From Neobacillus sp. PS3-40 (lineage in GTDB: Bacteria; Bacillota; Bacilli; Bacillales; Cytobacillaceae), in the NCBI RefSeq assembly GCF_030915485.1, contig NZ_CP133266.1, forward strand, positions 1 through 64,000: 64,000 nucleotides of DNA, read 5' to 3'. The position numbers and the translations under genes were made by a program. Numbering within the stretch: the stretch's first letter is position 1; each line of letters starts with the position of its first letter. Under the pieces are notes generated by a model that did not search any database, had not been told where the DNA came from, and worked only from the letters and a program-made list of their open reading frames with translations. Shown here in pieces: positions 16,575-25,231 of this stretch.

Positions 16575-18323
16575 ATGCTAAAGAAAATTAGTTCATTAAA
16601 AGTAGTAACCAGATTAACCATCGTCATATCTTTATTATTAGTCGTTGCATTTGGGACCGGTTTTTATTCTATGTATCATCAAGCAAAAACAACCACTGAA
16701 AAATCAATCGCCAAACTAAACGAGAGTTTAGCAAGTAGAATTGCAAAAGACATTGATCCGGACGTGTATCAAAAGTTTTTAGAACATAAGCAAGAAGATG
16801 CTGCATATTGGAAGATAAGAAAACAATTAAATGATATGCGAGTGAAATCAGGCTCATTTTATGTATATACCGTAGCCTATTATGGAGGCCATCCAAGAAT
16901 TATGGTTGATGGTCAACCAAAAGGATCTGATATGGCTTCTAAAATCGGAGATAAAACGTCTACTACTACTTATGAAATGATAAAGCCGGTGTTAAATGGG
17001 CATACAACAAGCACTGATATTTTGATTGATAATACTTTTGGGAATTATTTATCTTCATTTGCACCTATCAAAGACAAAAGTGGAAAAGTTATTGGCGTAT
17101 TAGGGGTAGATACATCTGCAAAGTTAGTTGGTAGCATAAGTGATGAAATAATAAGTGAGAATCTGCCATTGTATTTAGGTATTACCTTGTTCCTTCTGAT
17201 TTTATTTGGCGCCTTTAATATATGGTTTATCAGTTACACCTTAAAGCCGCTCAAAAGCATTGAATCGGCTCTTGATGATGTATTAAATAATGATATTGCC
17301 GAAGCCGAGGGAAAAGTTAAGAAGGCTAAGGTGAGAAATGATGATATCGGTAAATTACAAAAAACCTTAATTGCTATGTTAGAAAATTTAAAAGAAATCT
17401 TGTTACAAGTTTCAGATAGTGCCAACAGCACAAATAGTTTAGCAGAAACTGTAACAAAAGTATCTATCAAAGTCGAGGAAACGGTCGGTAAGACAAATGA
17501 GTTTGTCATGAATTTAACCGCTGGGTTAGGGTCTCAAGTGGCAACCTCCAAAGAAAGTTCAATCGCTTCAACCGAAATTGCCCAAGGCATTAATAGAATA
17601 TCCGAAAGTGTTACATCTGTATCAGAACGTTCCTTTGATACCTTACATGTAGCAAAAAAAGGTTCTGAAGATATGCAAACAGTTATTGAACAAGTGAAAA
17701 AAATAAGAGATTTAATGGATGATACATCCGTAAAAATCACTACTTTAAGTTCTCGTTCTAAAGAGATAGAAAATGTATTATTAACTATTACTAATATTGC
17801 AAATCAGACCAATCTATTATCCTTAAATGCATCCATTGAGGCAGCAAGAGCCGGAGAACACGGTAAAGGATTTGCGGTTGTCGCCGATGAGGTTAGAAAG
17901 CTCGCTGATCAATCAAAACAATCTGCAGACCAAATAGCTAGCTTATTAAATTATATTCAGAAAGATACTCAATTAGCGGTTGAAGGCATGCAAAACGGAG
18001 TGAAAGAATCCCATGCGGGTCTGAATATGATCCAAATCGCAGGACAAGAATTTAATAATATAGTGGAAAGAAATAATCAAATTGCAGAAGAAATACATGA
18101 AATATCCGCAGCAGTTCAGCAAGTATCAGCCAGTGCGGAAGAAGTTGCTTCATCCATAGATGAAGTGGCTAATATAGCAAACAATTCATCCATGGAGTCT
18201 GAAAATGTTAGAGGTATATTAAATGAAACCCTCAACATTCTTGCACAAGCAAAGGGATCCTCAAATACAATGGGTGCTATGGTAAAAAATCTAAATACTA
18301 CATTAAGTAAATTCAAATTGTAG
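16575..18323 (+). CDS. Methyl-accepting chemotaxis protein with a Cache-type sensor domain
   Basis: 582 residues. I chose the ATG at 16575, spaced correctly from AGGTGAT, over the GTG nine bases earlier. Order: membrane helix (about 10-30), extracytoplasmic Cache-like domain (35-195, including the FYVYTV and [10 protein letters not shown] strands), second membrane helix (200-222), HAMP linker, then the signalling domain with its highly conserved hairpin tip ([20 protein letters not shown] and [13 protein letters not shown], about 415-455). It signals ligand binding to the CheA/CheW complex and flagellar motor. The c-di-GMP-I riboswitch about 560 bases upstream suggests expression follows the motile-sessile switch. 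The ligand is unknown. Confidence 0.95.
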   Translation: MLKKISSLKVVTRLTIVISLLLVVAFGTGFYSMYHQAKTTTEKSIAKLNESLASRIAKDIDPDVYQKFLEHKQEDAAYWKIRKQLNDMRVKSGSFYVYTVAYYGGHPRIMVDGQPKGSDMASKIGDKTSTTTYEMIKPVLNGHTTSTDILIDNTFGNYLSSFAPIKDKSGKVIGVLGVDTSAKLVGSISDEIISENLPLYLGITLFLLILFGAFNIWFISYTLKPLKSIESALDDVLNNDIAEAEGKVKKAKVRNDDIGKLQKTLIAMLENLKEILLQVSDSANSTNSLAETVTKVSIKVEETVGKTNEFVMNLTAGLGSQVATSKESSIASTEIAQGINRISESVTSVSERSFDTLHVAKKGSEDMQTVIEQVKKIRDLMDDTSVKITTLSSRSKEIENVLLTITNIANQTNLLSLNASIEAARAGEHGKGFAVVADEVRKLADQSKQSADQIASLLNYIQKDTQLAVEGMQNGVKESHAGLNMIQIAGQEFNNIVERNNQIAEEIHEISAAVQQVSASAEEVASSIDEVANIANNSSMESENVRGILNETLNILAQAKGSSNTMGAMVKNLNTTLSKFKL

Positions 18324-18347
18324 TATTATACTTATGATTCCAATATT

Positions 18348-18386
18348 AAGGCGTGTTTAACTGTTGGTAGTTACACGCCTTTTTTA
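18348..18386 (+). terminator. Chemoreceptor gene terminator
   Basis: Stem AAGGCGTGT / ACACGCCTT with a T tail, 25 bases after the stop codon. Confidence 0.85.
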
Positions 18387-18828
18387 TTTAGTCCAAAATT
18401 TATTTATTGGAAGAATCTTAATAGGATTTGATACTGTTTTTAAGGTAACACCATTAGATAGATACAGGGTTTATTTCTACTAATAAATAACAATGAGTAA
18501 ATAAAAATTTAAATAAAATGATATTTAGAAAATTGAAGTTATTTTCCTTATCAATTTGATTATGTGAAAAACAGTATAATCAACGGATATTTTCATATAT
18601 TTTGAAGGTTTTCACTTAAACTCCCTCTGTTTAATACGATTTTCTCACGAATAATCGCATATTTGCAGGATTTCATACCACTTTGTTTCGGCAAAACGGA
18701 TGAATGAAAAGAGTCATGAAAGTTTTAGTTAAATGAGGGGTTAAAGCAGGACCTCCCACTAGTAATATACTGGAAGGAATTTAAAGTTCTTTAATTTGTT
18801 AATTAAATCTTATATTTTAGCACAAATA
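18387..18828. other. Gene-free AT-rich stretch
   Basis: About 440 bases between convergent genes. No frame with a ribosome binding site, strong hairpin or recognisable repeat was found; it may hold unrecognisable relics. Confidence 0.4.
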
Positions 18829-19398
18829 CTATTTCTCTTTTAATATTGAGAATTGACGATATGCCTTGAAGTAGTTGATTCCAAAGAGAATACTCATGAT
18901 TAAGGGAATTAACTTGATAATGACAAACGGTGTTTCAAATAAGAATGCTTTCCAAAACAAAGACCCTTCCATATCCCAAATCCCTTTAGTTTCATATAAA
19001 CTAGAATCCTTGTATACCATATAGCTAATCATCAAAAGCGTAACAGCTAGTGATAATGAGTAGTTCATTAATCGTTTATAGTATTGTACATATGATTGAC
19101 GATCTGAGAAAATCTCATTTTGACTATCAGCTGTTTTTTGCCAATAATGAATACTACCAAGTCGTGACCCTTTCATATGTGTCCAGCCAAAATCCTCATA
19201 TATCGTTTTGTATTCTTCAAACTTATTTGCTGATAAATAATCCCGATAATCCAACCGTATAATATAGGCTTTGTTTGTTTTTTTAAACATATATATTCCT
19301 AATCCACTAATGTTTGTACTGCAATAACCTTTTTGTAATTGCTTATTTAACCATTGCTCTTCTTCTACAATATTAAAAAAAAATTTAAATTTCTTCAT
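18829..19398 (-). CDS. DUF2812 membrane protein
   Basis: About 189 residues from the ATG at 19398; a GTG at 19407 is an alternative. The start overlaps the end of the PadR gene, so the two are translationally coupled. The N-terminal ~90 residues form the DUF2812 domain (KFKFFFNIVEEEQWLNKQLQ ... GWTHMKGSRLGSIHYWQ), followed by two membrane segments near 110-130 and 155-178. PadR plus DUF2812 is a recurrent pair in Firmicutes. The likely role is an envelope-stress or export-linked membrane protein under PadR control, which is inferred from context. Confidence 0.85.
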   Translation of the reverse strand: MKKFKFFFNIVEEEQWLNKQLQKGYCSTNISGLGIYMFKKTNKAYIIRLDYRDYLSANKFEEYKTIYEDFGWTHMKGSRLGSIHYWQKTADSQNEIFSDRQSYVQYYKRLMNYSLSLAVTLLMISYMVYKDSSLYETKGIWDMEGSLFWKAFLFETPFVIIKLIPLIMSILFGINYFKAYRQFSILKEK

Positions 19399-19705
19399 CG
19401 ATCTCACTCATTTCATATAAGGATATAATATGGAGTAATCTTTCGAGCTCGATATTCAAAATTTGTATTCCTTTATCTGTAATTTTATAAACTTTTCGTC
19501 TACCAGTCTCTCCGGATACTGGCTCAATCCAACCATGCTTATTTAAATTTTCAATCGCACCATACAAAGTTCCAGCAGCCAAGATAACTGTGCCTTTACT
19601 CATTTGTTCAATCTTTTGCATAATGGCATAACCATGAAGTGGTTCACGTAGAGCTAATAAAATATAGTGCATGGTTTCAGACAATGGTAACAGTTTATGT
19701 TTCAT
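19385..19705 (-). CDS. PadR family transcriptional regulator
   Basis: 106 residues, ATG after AGGTGAGTAT. Winged-helix PadR domain with LSETMHYILLALREPLHGYA, the GTLYGAIENLNKHGWIEP recognition-wing region and GRRKVYKITDKG. It probably represses its own operon (itself plus the DUF2812 gene) through the palindrome in front of it. The C-terminal helix is short, as in small PadR-s1 members. Inducer unknown. Confidence 0.92.
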   Translation of the reverse strand: MKHKLLPLSETMHYILLALREPLHGYAIMQKIEQMSKGTVILAAGTLYGAIENLNKHGWIEPVSGETGRRKVYKITDKGIQILNIELERLLHIISLYEMSEIDEEI

Positions 19706-19722
19706 ATACTCACCTACTATTC

Positions 19723-19744
19723 AGTTTAACTATATAGTTGAACT
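19723..19744. promoter_or_regulatory. Probable PadR operator
   Basis: Near-perfect dyad AGTTTAACTATATAGTTGAA followed by CT, one mismatch between arms, 18 bases upstream of the padR start codon. Its core ACTATATAGT recurs ahead of the other PadR gene at 62234. Confidence 0.7.
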
Positions 19745-19841
19745 TAACGATATTATATACAGTCTAACTGAATAAGTAAACGTATTTCCTTAATTTTTTT
19801 CGCTTATTAACTTTTTACTAAAGAATTCTTTAAGGGTTTTT

Positions 19842-20186
19842 ATGGAAAGATGTAAAGTGAGTAAACAAAGTGAGGATATTAAGATTGGTGAACATTTTAT
19901 GAGAGAAGCATTCCCCATTGAAGTTGATGAAGATTTGCCAAAACTACAAATAGATTTTGATTCATATGTAGCCCATACAGTTACTAATGAATCATTTACA
20001 ATTTTAGACGACTATGAAATCTTTGAAGGACATTCTTTTCGAATTTTCAAGAAATCAAGGTACTTAGTCTTTATTAATAAGGGAACAATTGCTACCGATG
20101 TATTTCCTGAAGATACCTATGTACATTATGAAATTGCTTCATTAGACCATATTATTGATGTAATTTCTTATGATGAACAAAAATAA
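19842..20186 (+). CDS. Hypothetical acidic protein
   Basis: 114 residues, starting at an ATG after an AAGGG-like site. Acidic, beta-rich, no signal peptide or membrane segment. Features include EDLPKLQIDFDSYVAHTV and YLVFINKGTIATDVFPED. No family recognised. It is followed at short distance by a DUF2283 protein gene on the same strand; both could belong to one unit of small accessory proteins. Cytosolic location is likely; function unknown. Confidence 0.6.
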   Translation: MERCKVSKQSEDIKIGEHFMREAFPIEVDEDLPKLQIDFDSYVAHTVTNESFTILDDYEIFEGHSFRIFKKSRYLVFINKGTIATDVFPEDTYVHYEIASLDHIIDVISYDEQK

Positions 20187-20326
20187 CTGAAATTAAAAGA
20201 GATTCGTTTTGCAGGCGGGGGCATTGCGTTTTTTTTATTGAAGTAACGGTTAGTTCCTTAAGAACAACTTACTGTTATAATATTATTTGGAGCTTTTTTT
20301 GTAAAAAAATTTGGAGGCTTTTTTTT

Positions 20327-20740
20327 ATGGACTTCACAAAAAAACAGGTGACTTATGATGCTGATGCAGAAATGGGCTATATTTACCTTTCTGAGCCCCA
20401 TACAAATAAAATTGTGTCTACAGAAGAACTTCCTGAAAATGATGACTTAATGATAGATTTTGGAGAAGGAGTGCCCGTGATAGGTATAGAATTGGCAGGT
20501 AAGACGGCAAAGAGAATTGCAAAAATAGTTGATAGAACTAACTTTTACTATAAAGAACTCACTCCTTATGGAATGACTTATTATTCATTTAGGATCAATA
20601 ATGAATTAATAAGGAAATCTGTGTCTCATCCAAATGCTGAAGCAATCCTGCTTCATTTCTCAGATGAAAATTGTCAAGATTTTGTAGGTTTCGATATAAT
20701 GGACACTAAATCATATTCTGAAAAATATTTAATAGGATAG
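20327..20740 (+). CDS. DUF2283 domain protein
   Basis: 137 residues, ATG after TTGGAGGC. The first ~60 residues carry the DUF2283 pattern: VTYDADAEMGYIYLSEP, then DDLMIDFGEGVPVIGIEL. The C-terminal ~75 residues (YYSFRINNELIRKSVSHP, EAILLHFSDEN) are extra and unrecognised. DUF2283 proteins are small, often toxin-antitoxin- or phage-associated, without proven function. Confidence 0.7.
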   Translation: MDFTKKQVTYDADAEMGYIYLSEPHTNKIVSTEELPENDDLMIDFGEGVPVIGIELAGKTAKRIAKIVDRTNFYYKELTPYGMTYYSFRINNELIRKSVSHPNAEAILLHFSDENCQDFVGFDIMDTKSYSEKYLIG

Positions 20741-20772
20741 TAAGCGTTACATCTGGAACTAATACGAAGGGT

Positions 20773-20822
20773 GCTTTAGTTGAATAAAAATTGATTAAGT
20801 CAGCAGTTGTCTGTTGGCTTAT
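20773..20822 (+). repeat. Hairpin repeat, copy 1
   Basis: GGTGCTTTAGTTGAATAAAA, then TTGATTAAGTCAGCAGTTGT and CTGTTGGCTT. AAGTCAGCAG pairs with CTGTTGGCTT allowing G-U pairs. It resembles a terminator, but the T run is interrupted here. Other copies are at 21533 and, inverted, near 50655. Confidence 0.7.
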
Positions 20823-21032
20823 TTATGTCGTAGTAGGACCATACCGTGTAGTAAACAACTTTTCTTTTTCAGCTACCATGTAAAAACGTACTTTTTTTGC
20901 AATTTCTGTGGTGAAGCTCTACTTAATGAATGGCTAACGGTGCAGGTTAGTGAAATAAGAAATATATGCAAGCTAAAAAATTGGATTAATTATTAATAAA
21001 AATACATACCCTAAAATATTGGAGGTATGTAA

Positions 21033-21542
21033 ATGAAAAACTCAAAATTATTTTTAGTGGCTATGCTAATTCTTCCCTTGTTAACCCTACCATTATTAGG
21101 TCGGAATGTATTAAAAAAATATCTCCCAGCCGCAATATTTATATGTATCTTAACAAAAATATTAGATACATTCGGTGAGAGAAAAAATTGGTGGCGGTTT
21201 TATAAAGGAATTCCTCCTTTAGATAGCATGGACATGCTAAATTTTGGTCCTTACTTTGTTTCTAGTCTTTGGTTGTTAAAAATGACCTATGGGAAATTCC
21301 CACTATATTTAATTTCTAATACTATTCTTCATATATTATTTATTTTCCTAGGGATAAAATATATAAAACGTCTTAGAATACTTTCTTTAGTAAAATTAAC
21401 AAAATTTCAATACTTAGCAATCGATTTTATTAGAGCATTACTTCTATATGTTTTTCAATTCTTGAAGGAAAAAGCACAGGGTGAAGTAATAAAAAGTCAA
21501 GCAAACTTAGAAATAGAATGTTCTTCAACGGGTGCCCTTTAG
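21033..21542 (+). CDS. Multi-pass membrane protein of unknown function
   Basis: 169 residues, ATG after TTGGAGGTATGTAA. Four hydrophobic segments (about 5-22, 28-45, 75-90, 95-112) and a possible amphipathic fifth. A loop ERKNWWRFYKGIPPLDSMDM is rich in aromatics. Its last residues (STGAL) are encoded by the start of a repeat element, so the natural C-terminus may have been altered. No family assigned with confidence. Confidence 0.6.
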   Translation: MKNSKLFLVAMLILPLLTLPLLGRNVLKKYLPAAIFICILTKILDTFGERKNWWRFYKGIPPLDSMDMLNFGPYFVSSLWLLKMTYGKFPLYLISNTILHILFIFLGIKYIKRLRILSLVKLTKFQYLAIDFIRALLLYVFQFLKEKAQGEVIKSQANLEIECSSTGAL

Positions 21543-21592
21543 TTGAATAAAAATCGATTAAGTCAGCAGTTGTCTGTTGGCTTTTTTATGTC
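21533..21592 (+). repeat. Hairpin repeat / terminator, copy 2
   Basis: Same element as at 20773, here with an intact T run after CTGTTGGCTT, so it should terminate the membrane-protein gene. Its left end overlaps that gene's last codons. Confidence 0.75.
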
Positions 21593-21777
21593 TCTATAGG
21601 ACGATAATGTGCAATTAATAAATTGTAAACCCATCTTCAGCAAAACCAGCTAATAGTTGTCAACATTTTTCAATTAAAAAATTAAAATATAGATGATATA
21701 CTAAAAATGAGTATGCCAAATAACCTTCCTCATCTTCAAAATTGGAAGGTTTTGTTTTGTATTGTTAAACATGGTTT

Positions 21778-23022
21778 TTAAGCTAATTCTTGGAAAGTGG
21801 TTTTGTTCTTTAAAAGCGCATAAATCAAGTGTAAAAGCTTATTAACACAAGCGATAATTGCTACTCTATAGGGTTTACCCTCGTCGCGTTTTTTATCGTA
21901 AAACTCTCTTAATTTTTTATTTCGAGGAATAACGGTATCACTCGTCTTTTGCTTTCGGGCATCTCGAATTCCACAGTATACAGCCATATATAATGCTTGC
22001 CGTAACCTTCTAGATCCTCTCTTTGTTATACGATTTTTGGTTGCTGTAAATCTTCCAGAAGAGTAAACACTAGGATCTATTCCCGCAAAGGCAACCAACT
22101 TTTTAGGGTGATTAAACCGATCTATTTCTCCTATTTCGGAAATGATTGTTGCCGCAATCTTTTCTCCGATACCAGGAATAGACTGGAGAATCTTATATTC
22201 TTCAATTTCTTTAGCGAGGGCATCTATTTTTGCTTCTAGTAGTGATAAATGCTCTTGATATTGAAGAACGATGGTAATTAACATCTTTAGGTTAAAAATA
22301 TGACTTTCATATAAGTTATTTTGAAATGGATTTCGTAATGCTGCTTCAATAAGCTTTTGTGCTTTTTCTTTTGCCCACTTTTCAGAACGTCTAGTACATA
22401 ACGATACAATCTTGTCGGTTAATACAGATTCGGTAGTATTTAGTACATGTTCAGAAGTAGGAAATATGGAAAGAGTCTGTAAAGATACTTTTGAATATAA
22501 ATCACCAAAGACACCTCTATATTCAGGGAATACCTGATCTAGCACTGTTAGAAGCTGTACCTTGGTTTGTGTAGAGATACCTGTAATGATCTCTTGTTGT
22601 CTTGTAAGATTACGAAGGTTTAAGAGTTGAATACCTCTTTTCTTATACGGCTCAACTTCTTCTTTATAGAATAGTTCGCAAAGAAGATAGGCATCGACAG
22701 CGTCTGTTTTTACCTTTCTTAAACTGGCACTCCTTGCTCGATGAGAGATAAGGGGGTTCACAATAATATAAACATATTGCTGTTCCTCCAAAAATTGAAT
22801 AATAGGAGAGTGGTAATGTCCTGTTGATTCTAAGATAACTGAAGGTTGCTTACCATCAGCTACTCTTTCAATCTCTTTTAAGAATCCTAATAAATTCTCA
22901 AAGCCCTCAACAGTATGCTTTACACTAAAACTTTTACGAAAAGGTTGACTCTTATCCAAGAATGCTTGTACCTGACTTTCCCCTTTAGAAACATCCAGAC
23001 CAACTACTGGATTCATCATCAT
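21778..23022 (-). CDS. IS110 family transposase (DEDD recombinase)
   Basis: 414 residues, starting in an ATGATGATG run right after AAGGAGG. The N-terminal RuvC-like DEDD domain shows VVGLDVSKG (Asp ~10), VILESTGHYH (Glu ~66) and KTDAVDAYLL (Asp ~106 and ~109). A coiled-coil middle follows. The C-terminal Transposase_20 domain has LQSIPGIGEKIAATIISEIG and the DPSVYSSGRF serine motif with KRGSRRLRQALY. In IS110 enzymes both domains act together with an element-encoded bridge RNA that pairs with donor and target DNA. All key residues are present and the frame is unbroken, so activity is plausible. Confidence 0.96.
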   Translation of the reverse strand: MMMNPVVGLDVSKGESQVQAFLDKSQPFRKSFSVKHTVEGFENLLGFLKEIERVADGKQPSVILESTGHYHSPIIQFLEEQQYVYIIVNPLISHRARSASLRKVKTDAVDAYLLCELFYKEEVEPYKKRGIQLLNLRNLTRQQEIITGISTQTKVQLLTVLDQVFPEYRGVFGDLYSKVSLQTLSIFPTSEHVLNTTESVLTDKIVSLCTRRSEKWAKEKAQKLIEAALRNPFQNNLYESHIFNLKMLITIVLQYQEHLSLLEAKIDALAKEIEEYKILQSIPGIGEKIAATIISEIGEIDRFNHPKKLVAFAGIDPSVYSSGRFTATKNRITKRGSRRLRQALYMAVYCGIRDARKQKTSDTVIPRNKKLREFYDKKRDEGKPYRVAIIACVNKLLHLIYALLKNKTTFQELA

Positions 23023-23034
23023 CTCCTCCTTAGA

Positions 23035-23205
23035 AATAAAGATTAGTCGGTTGTCCCTAGAGCTGCTTGTACTGTCATAGGTTCGCTTGTTAAACGGGAT
23101 CTTTGTCCCAACCAGCCTGAAACATGCTTATACAAGTAGGGAGTGAACAGTTTTGCGGACGGGATCAAGTCCCACGGGCGCTACGTTCTACTCCGACTAC
23201 CGCTA
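23035..23205 (-). ncRNA. Candidate IS110 bridge-RNA region
   Basis: Non-coding 5' end of the IS110 element, between the transposase start and about 23205. It is rich in short inverted motifs: GGGATCAAGTCCC, and GGGATCTTTGTCCC about 75 bases away, each able to form a loop-closing stem. In IS110-group elements the guide-bearing RNA is transcribed from this end towards the transposase. Exact boundaries and loops cannot be fixed by eye. Confidence 0.55.
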
Positions 23206-23226
23206 TAATAAAACCAATTAAAAAAA

Positions 23227-23300
23227 GTTCAACCAGTAAAAACTGGTTAAACTTATATTACGATCGGGCGCTATCCTCGTAAAAGGATAAGCGCTTGTTT
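23227..23300. terminator. Two hairpins flanking the IS110 element
   Basis: AGTTCAACCAG / CTGGTTAAACT (23227-23253), and GCGCTATCC / GGATAAGCGC (23268-23294) followed by TTGTTTTGT. The second resembles the terminator at 38451. The 260 bases beyond, to the next gene, show nothing else. Confidence 0.55.
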
Positions 23301-23560
23301 TGTATATGAGGGCATGATCATAGAAGATCATTTCAAATGAAAATTGGATTATTTTGTTAAATACACTAAGGGTTTTGAAAACTTACACTTAAACTAAACC
23401 AGCTATAGAAGTTCCTTGACTGAAATCCTAATAAAGGCTTTGTAAATTCACATAGGATTTCAAATTGGCAAAAGGATAATTTTTTGATACTTTATTTAAA
23501 TCTGTTAGAATAAGGTTTCTTTGACAAATTATTTTTCTTCATACTATTTTTTTATTTACG

Positions 23561-24547
23561 TTATCCATTTCTTTCACAACTTGGAGGTTCCTCCATCCAA
23601 CCATGTTCCATTAAAATCATTCCACCATCTTTTGCAAAATCAAACGTACTCGCCATGATACTACCCATTTTTAAAAGCAAGTCACTTCGAAAACTAAAAG
23701 CAGCTCCAACCGAATTGCTTCCGAGGCCGAACATTGATAATAAATTTGTATTATACATCATAAGCTTGTCAGAAAAAGGTGGAATTATCGAATCAGTAAT
23801 CATACCTCCCGAGGTAACAGGCGCAGGTAAATCACTCTCCAGTAAAAGATTACTCATGATGGATATTATTTCTTTTGCCAGTTCTTTCCCCCTTTTAAAA
23901 TAATTTTTTACGTCTGATTCTTTGGCTGCTTGCTCAAAACCCGCCATCAATTGCATCCCTGTAATATTCGTCTCTAGCGATTGGTAAACCAGACCTATTT
24001 CAACCGTATTGAGTGTCCGCTTCTTTTTAAATGGATTTAAGCCACTTGTGTAGCTTGTATCCCCAATGAGGTCAACATTTTTAGGCATAGGAATGAAAGG
24101 TGGGCGTGTCAAAATCCCTTTATCCAATAGATGCTGCGTTGTTACGGAATAAACATGTTGGGTGTCTGCTGTGAAGTCCATATACAAATTTCGAATATCC
24201 GACCTATATGACATTCCTGAATGCAAGGAATAAAGACCTGTTAAAACTTTACTCATCATTCGAAAATACATAATTGCATAGTTATCATTAAATAATTGTG
24301 GTGCATTTTTATTTACATCACTCTCGGTAAAAGCTAAAGGGATAACTGCTCCTGCATCATTGAAAATCGTTTTAATTTCTTCTTCATTTTTGATTTCAAT
24401 GCTGTATATATCTTGCAAAATATCCTTGACTTCTTTTTCATTAGATTTTTCAATTAAATGTTCCAAAACCCTAAGCGCCATAGATTTTTCACGATAAGCC
24501 TGCCATAAGTTTCCTAACTCTGAGGAACTCAAAGGAATGTCAGCCAT
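23561..24547 (-). CDS. DUF3231 family protein
   Basis: 328 residues, ATG after AAGGAGAACTATT. Two similar helical halves, each a four-helix ferritin-like bundle (LSSSELGNLWQAYREKSM in the first, TVEIGLVYQSLETNITGMQL in the second), which is the DUF3231 signature. Common in spore formers and abundant in Bacillus genomes. No enzymatic residues were assigned and no signal peptide is seen. It is a single-gene unit. A spore- or stress-related structural role is possible but not shown by the sequence. Confidence 0.9.
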   Translation of the reverse strand: MADIPLSSSELGNLWQAYREKSMALRVLEHLIEKSNEKEVKDILQDIYSIEIKNEEEIKTIFNDAGAVIPLAFTESDVNKNAPQLFNDNYAIMYFRMMSKVLTGLYSLHSGMSYRSDIRNLYMDFTADTQHVYSVTTQHLLDKGILTRPPFIPMPKNVDLIGDTSYTSGLNPFKKKRTLNTVEIGLVYQSLETNITGMQLMAGFEQAAKESDVKNYFKRGKELAKEIISIMSNLLLESDLPAPVTSGGMITDSIIPPFSDKLMMYNTNLLSMFGLGSNSVGAAFSFRSDLLLKMGSIMASTFDFAKDGGMILMEHGWMEEPPSCERNG

Positions 24548-24789
24548 AATAGTTCTCCTTCTAGTAAAGTAATAACATAATTTTGCCCCGTTTCTCTCTT
24601 TTTATTATCACAATATTTACTTCATAAGGAATGTCAGGAAATTTAAAAAAAGCGTATAAATTATAACAATAGACCATTTAATAGAGAGAAGATATAAGTA
24701 ATAGAGGCAATTGAAAGGTTATTTTGGATCATTGTACTTCCCGGATTTAGTCAATTTTTAAATAGGAAAGTCTAGAGGAGGGGTTTTAT

Positions 24790-25167
24790 TTGTCAAGAAA
24801 AGCTTTTAGTGCATCAGGAGCTATAGCTATTGGACCATATTCACATGCAATTGAATCAGGGGATTTACTATTTTTATCCGGCCAAACTCCGGTAGATGCA
24901 CAGACTGGAAAGCTTGTAGAAGGTGATATAGTTGAACAGACAAATCAATGTTTTAAGAATCTCTTCAATGTATTGGAAGCAGCAGGCTTAACACCAGATA
25001 ATGTTGAAAAAGTGAATGTATTCTTAACTGATATGAATAATTTCGCAGCAATGAATAAAGTTTATTCAAAACAGTTTTCTGCTCCTTATCCTGCTCGTAC
25101 AACGATTGGTGTGTCATCCCTACCTCTAGGAGCACAGGTTGAAATAGAGATGATAGCTAGAAGATAA
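24790..25167 (+). CDS. RidA family (YjgF/YER057c/UK114) enamine/imine deaminase
   Basis: 125 residues, TTG start supported by AGAGGAGGGG. It contains the family signatures IGPYSHAIESGDLLFLSGQ and YPARTTIGVSSLPLGAQVEI, including the Arg of PARTT that binds substrate carboxylate and the following Glu (VEIEMIA). These trimers hydrolyse reactive 2-aminoacrylate-type enamines released by PLP enzymes. It is monocistronic, ended by a clear hairpin. Whether it is the housekeeping RidA or a paralogue cannot be decided from this window. Confidence 0.93.
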   Translation: MSRKAFSASGAIAIGPYSHAIESGDLLFLSGQTPVDAQTGKLVEGDIVEQTNQCFKNLFNVLEAAGLTPDNVEKVNVFLTDMNNFAAMNKVYSKQFSAPYPARTTIGVSSLPLGAQVEIEMIARR

Positions 25168-25181
25168 AATTCAGGTAAAAA

Positions 25182-25212
25182 GGGCTCGATCAAGATAGCT
25201 CGAGCCCGTATC
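25182..25212. terminator. Hairpin between convergent RidA and YeiH genes
   Basis: GGGCTCGA / TCGAGCCC perfect 8-bp arms. The T run is weak, and it may serve both genes. Confidence 0.6.
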
Positions 25213-25231
25213 TTCTAAATGTTATTTGAAT

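Larger units (their letters stand above)
21770..23250 (-). mobile_element. IS110-family insertion sequence (approximate limits)
   Basis: One full-length transposase gene with a short 3' end and a roughly 200-base structured 5' non-coding end, the build of IS110-group elements, which have no long terminal inverted repeats. Exact ends cannot be set without an empty site. The element appears intact and may be active. Confidence 0.75.

Noticed and set aside
20814-20996. 60-codon frame after the DUF2283 gene
   Set aside because: It begins inside a repeat element, has odd composition and no ribosome binding site.
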